From: Alphaproteobacteria bacterium
GTDB taxonomy: Bacteria; Pseudomonadota; Alphaproteobacteria; DSM-16000; Inquilinaceae
NCBI GenBank assembly: GCA_029263555.1
Contig: JAJUFW010000063.1
Coordinates: 1-9,917, forward strand
Direction of reading: 5' to 3'
Length of the DNA stretch: 9,917 nt
Part shown: piece after piece, positions 6,175 through 9,917 of the stretch
Layout of the letters: each line of letters starts with the position of its first letter
How positions within the stretch are numbered: the stretch's first letter is position 1
Made by a program: the position numbers and the translations under genes
The notes under the pieces: model-generated
Database searches by the model: none
What the model saw: the letters and a program-made list of their open reading frames with translations, nothing else
Told to the model about the DNA's origin: nothing

Positions 6175-6813
6175 ATGAACCCTGCCGCCTATCGTCGGCA
6201 TCGGCCCGCGACCGCCGGGTCCGTCTGCTTTCTTCTGGCTCTTGCCTCGGGAACTTCTCTTCCGTCCCCGGGCCGTGCCGAATTTCAGGAGTCGCCCGTG
6301 GCTCTGAGCCCGGGCGCGGCGATCGCGGACGAAGACCTGGCCCTGCTCCGCGGCGGATTTTCCTTCGGCGAGATGCAGATCAATTTCGGGGCGACGGTCC
6401 ACACTTATATCGACGGAGCGCTGGCCCTACAGACGAACCTGACCGTCGCTCCCGGCGGCGGCTGGGTCACGGAAAGCGTGCAGAACCACCTTCCGCCCGA
6501 CAGCGGATGGATGCCCATCACGGGCGGCGACACGCCGCCGAACATCCCTGGCCTCTCTGACCTGCTCACGGGCGCGGCCGGGATCGTCAAAGTCACCGAC
6601 GACAAGGCAACCGCCGTCCTGCAGATCCTGCCGTCCGGCAGGCCGGGGAACGTGATCGTCAACGAGGCGACGGGCGCCGACATCCTGCAGACGCTGCAGC
6701 TCGACATCACCATCGGCAATCACGCGAGCATGGTCCAGCAGATGGCGCGGGCCCGCGCGACCGAGTTCGGACGGATCGGGCTGACCGAACTGGTCAACGG
6801 CCTGCCTCGGTAG
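6175..6813 (+). CDS. FapE-position secreted protein with double-glycine leader motif (cluster gene 4)
   Basis: This 212-residue protein has a signal peptide with an Arg-rich start and a hydrophobic core, cut near SPGRA (35). A stretch of about 26 residues follows, ending in DEDLALLRGG (GG at 60-61): Asp at -8, Leu -7, Leu -4 and Ile -12, the same leader pattern as in gene 2. The mature part begins FSFGEMQINFGATVHTYIDG and is predicted mostly beta, with a Gly/Pro-rich middle and a more helical end (NHASMVQQMARARATEFG). I chose ATG 6175 over 6166 because AGAGGA (6161-6166) lies 8 nt upstream of 6175, whereas it abuts 6166. It sits between the C39 peptidase and the coiled-coil porin, the place of fapE in Pseudomonas, but I cannot show sequence homology to FapE. 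It may be an exported accessory or fibre-associated protein. Confidence 0.75.
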   Translation: MNPAAYRRHRPATAGSVCFLLALASGTSLPSPGRAEFQESPVALSPGAAIADEDLALLRGGFSFGEMQINFGATVHTYIDGALALQTNLTVAPGGGWVTESVQNHLPPDSGWMPITGGDTPPNIPGLSDLLTGAAGIVKVTDDKATAVLQILPSGRPGNVIVNEATGADILQTLQLDITIGNHASMVQQMARARATEFGRIGLTELVNGLPR

Positions 6814-6934
6814 CCGGGACCGCCACAGCCGATCCGGCCGGGCCGGCACGCATACGAAAACAACCCGGCTGTTCGATTGTCATTCTATTGCTCATGACCG
6901 GTGCGGCAACGCGCCCTGCCTGGCAGGAGGAGCA

Positions 6935-8293
6935 GTGAGAAAGGTCTTCAGTCTGCGACTTGCGGCCAGCCTTCCCTACCTGATCGTTCCAGCGGCGGCC
7001 TTTCCGGCCGGCGAGGCACTGGCACAGCAGGTCGTCCCGATGGACATCCGCGCGGAACTTGACCGCTTGAAGCAGCTCTTGGAGGAACAGCAGCTCACGA
7101 TCCGGCAGCAACAGCTTCAGATCGAGGAGCAGAACCGGCGTCTTGCCCTGCAGGAACGCGAGATGGAAAAGCAGCGCTCGCGGCTCTACGCACTCGACGA
7201 GCAGTTCCTGTCGACGGCCCGCGCCGGTGGCCCCGGCGACCTCACTCTACCCCCCGCGCCGATGCTGGCCCAAACGACCGGACCGTCCTCGCCGGAAGCG
7301 GGAGCGCCAGTGCCGGCGGTGGTGGGACAGGCCGACCCCGCATCGCCGGCGGAACGGGACCGTCCCGAGATCGAGGTCCTGCCCGAACAGGGCGGCGTGC
7401 TGACGCCCGGCGGGACCTTCGTCTTCGAACCCAGCATCGAATACTCCAATTCCAGCGACTACGTCTTCATCTTCCGCGGTGCGGAGATCGTCGACGCGAT
7501 CCTGATCGGGCTGATCGAAGCGTCCGATGCCGACCGGAATGCCCTGACATTCGCGGCCACCACGCGCTGGGGCGTCACCGACCGTCTGGAGCTGGAGGCC
7601 AAGGTCCCGTTCGTCTACCGGGACGACCGGATCAGCCGGTCGATCAATATCGGCGAAGGCAACGCGCCGGTCACGGAAACGCAGAACCTCGACGGGTACG
7701 GCCTTGGCGACGTCGAGATCGCCGCCCACTACCAGTTCAACGACGGGCGGAATGGATGGCCCTATTTCGTCGGCAATCTGCGCTTCAAGACCGCAACCGG
7801 CACCGGTCCCTTCGACGTCGACAGGACTTCGGCTGGAGTCGCGACCGAACTTGCGACCGGCACGGGCTTCTACTCGATCGAACCCAGCATCACCGCCATC
7901 TACCCATCCGACCCGGCCGTCTTCTTCGGCAATCTCAGCTATTCCTGGAACATGGAAAAGGATGTCGACAAGGTGCTGAACGGGGTGCCGATCGGGACGG
8001 TGGATCCGGGCGACTCCATCGGCGTCAGCGTCGGAATGGGCTTCTCGATCAATCCGGAAACGTCGTTCAGCTTCGGCTACAAGCACAACTACATCATGGA
8101 GACCGAAACCGAGGTCGCCGGCAACAAGACGAGCTCGGAGGACTACCAGGTCGGGGCCCTTCTCGTCGGCGCCTCCTACGCCCTCAGCGACAGCATAAGC
8201 CTGAATCTGAATGTCGAGGCGGGCGTCACCGAGGCAGCTCCCGACGTGCGCGTCCTGTTCCGGATGCCCGTCCGACTGGGATCGATCTTTTGA
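6935..8293 (+). CDS. FapF-like outer-membrane porin with N-terminal coiled coil (cluster gene 5)
   Basis: Domains of the 452 residues in order: signal peptide (1-30, cut after EALA); a Gln/Glu/Arg/Leu heptad-rich coiled coil (about 36-92, for example DRLKQLLEEQQLTIRQQQ); a Pro/Ala-rich linker (about 95-150); and a beta-barrel domain from about 155, starting GGVLTPGGTFVFEPSIEY, with alternating amphipathic strands and a C-terminal Phe (LFRMPVRLGSIF) as in outer-membrane barrels. FapF, the trimeric Fap fibre exporter, has the same order of coiled coil, linker and barrel, and is encoded last in its operon as here. The barrel also looks like proteins annotated as MetA-pathway phenol-degradation transporters. 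It starts with GTG behind a strong AGGAGG. The 121-bp gap before it holds no gene and could carry a second promoter, though I see no good match. Confidence 0.85.
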   Translation: MRKVFSLRLAASLPYLIVPAAAFPAGEALAQQVVPMDIRAELDRLKQLLEEQQLTIRQQQLQIEEQNRRLALQEREMEKQRSRLYALDEQFLSTARAGGPGDLTLPPAPMLAQTTGPSSPEAGAPVPAVVGQADPASPAERDRPEIEVLPEQGGVLTPGGTFVFEPSIEYSNSSDYVFIFRGAEIVDAILIGLIEASDADRNALTFAATTRWGVTDRLELEAKVPFVYRDDRISRSINIGEGNAPVTETQNLDGYGLGDVEIAAHYQFNDGRNGWPYFVGNLRFKTATGTGPFDVDRTSAGVATELATGTGFYSIEPSITAIYPSDPAVFFGNLSYSWNMEKDVDKVLNGVPIGTVDPGDSIGVSVGMGFSINPETSFSFGYKHNYIMETETEVAGNKTSSEDYQVGALLVGASYALSDSISLNLNVEAGVTEAAPDVRVLFRMPVRLGSIF

Positions 8294-8315
8294 ACTGAGA
8301 AAAGCGCCAGCAGGG

Positions 8316-8337
8316 CCGTCGAATCCCGGGCCGACGG
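8316..8337. terminator. Weak hairpin between convergent genes
   Basis: CCGTCG (8316-8321) pairs with CGACGG (8332-8337) around a 10-nt loop in the 48-bp gap between the convergent porin and glycosyltransferase genes. No T run follows on the + strand; on the - strand a TTTT lies about 13 nt beyond the stem. It may help end one or both transcripts, but the evidence is thin. Confidence 0.25.
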
Positions 8338-8341
8338 ACCG

Positions 8342-9917
8342 TCACCAGCCGGACAGGACCCGTGCCGGGACGTCCAGGGGTCTGGGCGCGCCGCCCTGCC
8401 GGTGGGTCTCCAGAATGCGCAGGAAGGCCCACTCCAGGCCCCGGACAAACGCAGCCGGCCCCGGAACGCTTCCGTCCCGCCAGGCGGCGCACAGCTTCTC
8501 CGTCAGCTTTCCGCGCCGCACCGGGTCCAGCGCCAGGCCGGCGGCAATTTCCCGATAGGCGTCGAGATCGGGTGCAACGAGTTCGGGCACCCCGAACGAC
8601 GCAAGGACGCTTTCCGTGCATCGCGACGCGAACCGGTCGCCCTTCAGGGCCACCACCGGAATCCCGTCCGCCAGGCTCTCCGCCACCCACCAGGGGGACG
8701 GATTCACGCGGGCGTCCAGAAGAATGTCCGGCGCTCTCCGCCCGGCGCGGCGCCAGGCGGCGGACGGACAGCGGCCCTCGAAGATCAGGCGCCCGGGATC
8801 GATGCCGGCATTGCGCGCGGCCGCAGCCAGGTTGCGACGCGCAAGCGCGTTCAGCTTGGAAAGAACCAGGCGGCTGCCGGGAATGCACCGCAAGAGACCG
8901 AGCCAGGTCTCGAAGATCCGCCGGTCGATCTGCGTCGGATGATTGAACGAGCCGAAGAGAATCGTCCGGTCGCCGAACCCGTGTCCGCGTCCCGCCGCCG
9001 ACGGATCCGCCCGATCGGAGCCTGCGGCGGGATCCGGCAGATGCAGCGGCATCGGGAGACAGATCGGACATTCCGTCAGGAAATCCCGGTCCGCGTCCGG
9101 GGTCAGGATCGGGTTGGTGATCACATAATCGAAAAATTCGGCACCCGTCGTCGCGGGAAAGCCCGGGAAGGCAATCTGGACAGGCGCCGGCCTGTAGGCA
9201 CAGATGTCGATCCGTCCACCTTCGAGATGCCCCACGAGGTCGACCAGGATATCGATGCGATCCGCCGCGATCCTCTCCGCCGCAGCCGCACCCGCCTGCG
9301 GCAGATCGACGATCGGGCAGCCGGCGGCGGCCGCAGCGTCACGGCCGGCAGGCCCACCGCCATGCCGATAGGCGACGACCTCGAACCGGCTTCGGTCGTG
9401 AAAGGCAAGCCAGCGAAGCCTTCGGCGAACCGACGAATGTCGTCCCCCGTCGAAGAGATAGCCGATCCGCAGCTTGCCCGTCATCGACCACCCCCGCCAC
9501 AACGGGCCGGCCGTCGCCTGCGATGCGGCGGCGGCGCTCCAGGCCCGGGCGACGTTCAGGATTTCCGCCCTGTCGCTGCTTCTCATGACGGCGACGGCCG
9601 GAGGCTCCCGTGGAACCCGGCCGCAGCCAAGCTCCTCGGCCGTCAGGCGGCTCAGGCTTGCCCCGAACGTTTCGAGGTTATCCCAGTCGCAGGCTGCGCC
9701 GAGCGACCCGTACAGGTTCTCGATCAGATCGCTGAAGGCCGACGCCGGCAAAAAGGCGCGCCGGAAGCATTCGATCGCGCCTTCCAGGTCCCCCTGATCC
9801 CGCAGCGCGACGCCAAGATTGTTGAGGGCGTAGGGCGACCGGGGAGAGAGCGCCAGGGCGTCCCGGTAGCTGGAGATCGCCCGACGCATCCGTCGCGCCC
9901 GGCGCAGGGCATTGCCG
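8342..9917 (-). CDS. TPR-containing GT41 (SPINDLY/OGT-type) glycosyltransferase, 5' end outside window
   Basis: The reading frame is open to the right edge, so the start is missing; the in-frame residues before the internal ATG at 9889 (ending GNALRRARR) continue a TPR. Numbered from that Met: TPR residues SPYALNNLGVALRDQGD and EGAIECFRRA (15-45), a linker with CDWDNLE, then the GT41 catalytic region (about 138-490). This has GKLRIGYLFDGGRHSSVRR, ILVDLVGHLEGG, YRPAPVQIAFPGFPATTGAEF, DYVITNP, ILFGSFNHPTQID, DILLDARVNPSPWWVAESL and FASRCTESVLASFGVPELVA. The family moves a sugar from a nucleotide donor to Ser/Thr of proteins; in alphaproteobacteria relatives modify flagellin. Two family-typical elements differ: the Lys of the FNxxxK motif is Gln320, and the Thr-rich nucleotide-binding loop is PSPWWVAE. 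It converges with the Fap-like cluster. Acceptor and donor are unknown. Confidence 0.87.
   Translation of the reverse strand, partial: GNALRRARRMRRAISSYRDALALSPRSPYALNNLGVALRDQGDLEGAIECFRRAFLPASAFSDLIENLYGSLGAACDWDNLETFGASLSRLTAEELGCGRVPREPPAVAVMRSSDRAEILNVARAWSAAAASQATAGPLWRGWSMTGKLRIGYLFDGGRHSSVRRRLRWLAFHDRSRFEVVAYRHGGGPAGRDAAAAAGCPIVDLPQAGAAAAERIAADRIDILVDLVGHLEGGRIDICAYRPAPVQIAFPGFPATTGAEFFDYVITNPILTPDADRDFLTECPICLPMPLHLPDPAAGSDRADPSAAGRGHGFGDRTILFGSFNHPTQIDRRIFETWLGLLRCIPGSRLVLSKLNALARRNLAAAARNAGIDPGRLIFEGRCPSAAWRRAGRRAPDILLDARVNPSPWWVAESLADGIPVVALKGDRFASRCTESVLASFGVPELVAPDLDAYREIAAGLALDPVRRGKLTEKLCAAWRDGSVPGPAAFVRGLEWAFLRILETHRQGGAPRPLDVPARVLSGW

Noticed and set aside
5289..6560. 423-residue open frame on the + strand
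   Set aside because: It overlaps the C39 peptidase and gene 4 in another frame and has the Arg/Ala/Pro-rich composition of a GC-rich shadow; the peptidase frame carries the full active site.
7247..8086. 279-residue open frame on the - strand
   Set aside because: It is antisense to the coiled-coil/barrel porin, with no motifs and no good ribosome site; a shadow frame.

Overview
The window is high-GC proteobacterial DNA, most likely from an alphaproteobacterium. Third codon positions are strongly G/C, recO and parC overlap head to tail as is common in that class, and the ParC, RecO and BioY sequences look alphaproteobacterial. I cannot name a genus from sequence alone.

Layout. (1) Positions 1-103 hold nothing I can recognise. 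Positions 104-387 hold a broken YciI-like gene on the + strand. It ends at a strong terminator (436-472) that works in both directions and also serves bioY. (2) Positions 489-4096, on the - strand, form a housekeeping block: recO (DNA repair), parC (topoisomerase IV subunit A, start overlapping the recO stop as ATGA) and bioY (biotin uptake S component). (3) Positions 4097-4419 are a divergent intergenic region with a perfect 16-bp palindrome. (4) Positions 4420-8293, on the + strand, carry a five-gene cluster of exported proteins: an acidic, Asn/Asp/Ser/Ala-rich Sec-secreted protein; a small related secreted protein; a lipoprotein C39 cysteine peptidase; another small secreted protein; and a coiled-coil plus beta-barrel outer-membrane protein. 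(5) Positions 8342-9917, on the - strand, hold the 3' part of a TPR/GT41 (SPINDLY/OGT-type) glycosyltransferase gene that runs off the right edge.

The cluster at 4420-8293 is the main interest. The order C39 peptidase, small secreted protein, coiled-coil/beta-barrel porin matches fapD-fapE-fapF of the Pseudomonas functional-amyloid (Fap) operon, with two candidate fibre-type subunits upstream instead of fapA-fapB-fapC. Two of the secreted proteins (genes 2 and 4) carry a textbook double-glycine leader: acidic at -8 and hydrophobic at -4, -7 and -12 relative to the GG. It lies 25-26 residues after the predicted Sec signal cleavage site. The natural inference is two-step processing: Sec export, then a second cut by the lipoprotein C39 peptidase in the periplasm, then secretion or assembly through the FapF-like porin. 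No ABC exporter is encoded in the window, so this differs from bacteriocin-type double-glycine export.
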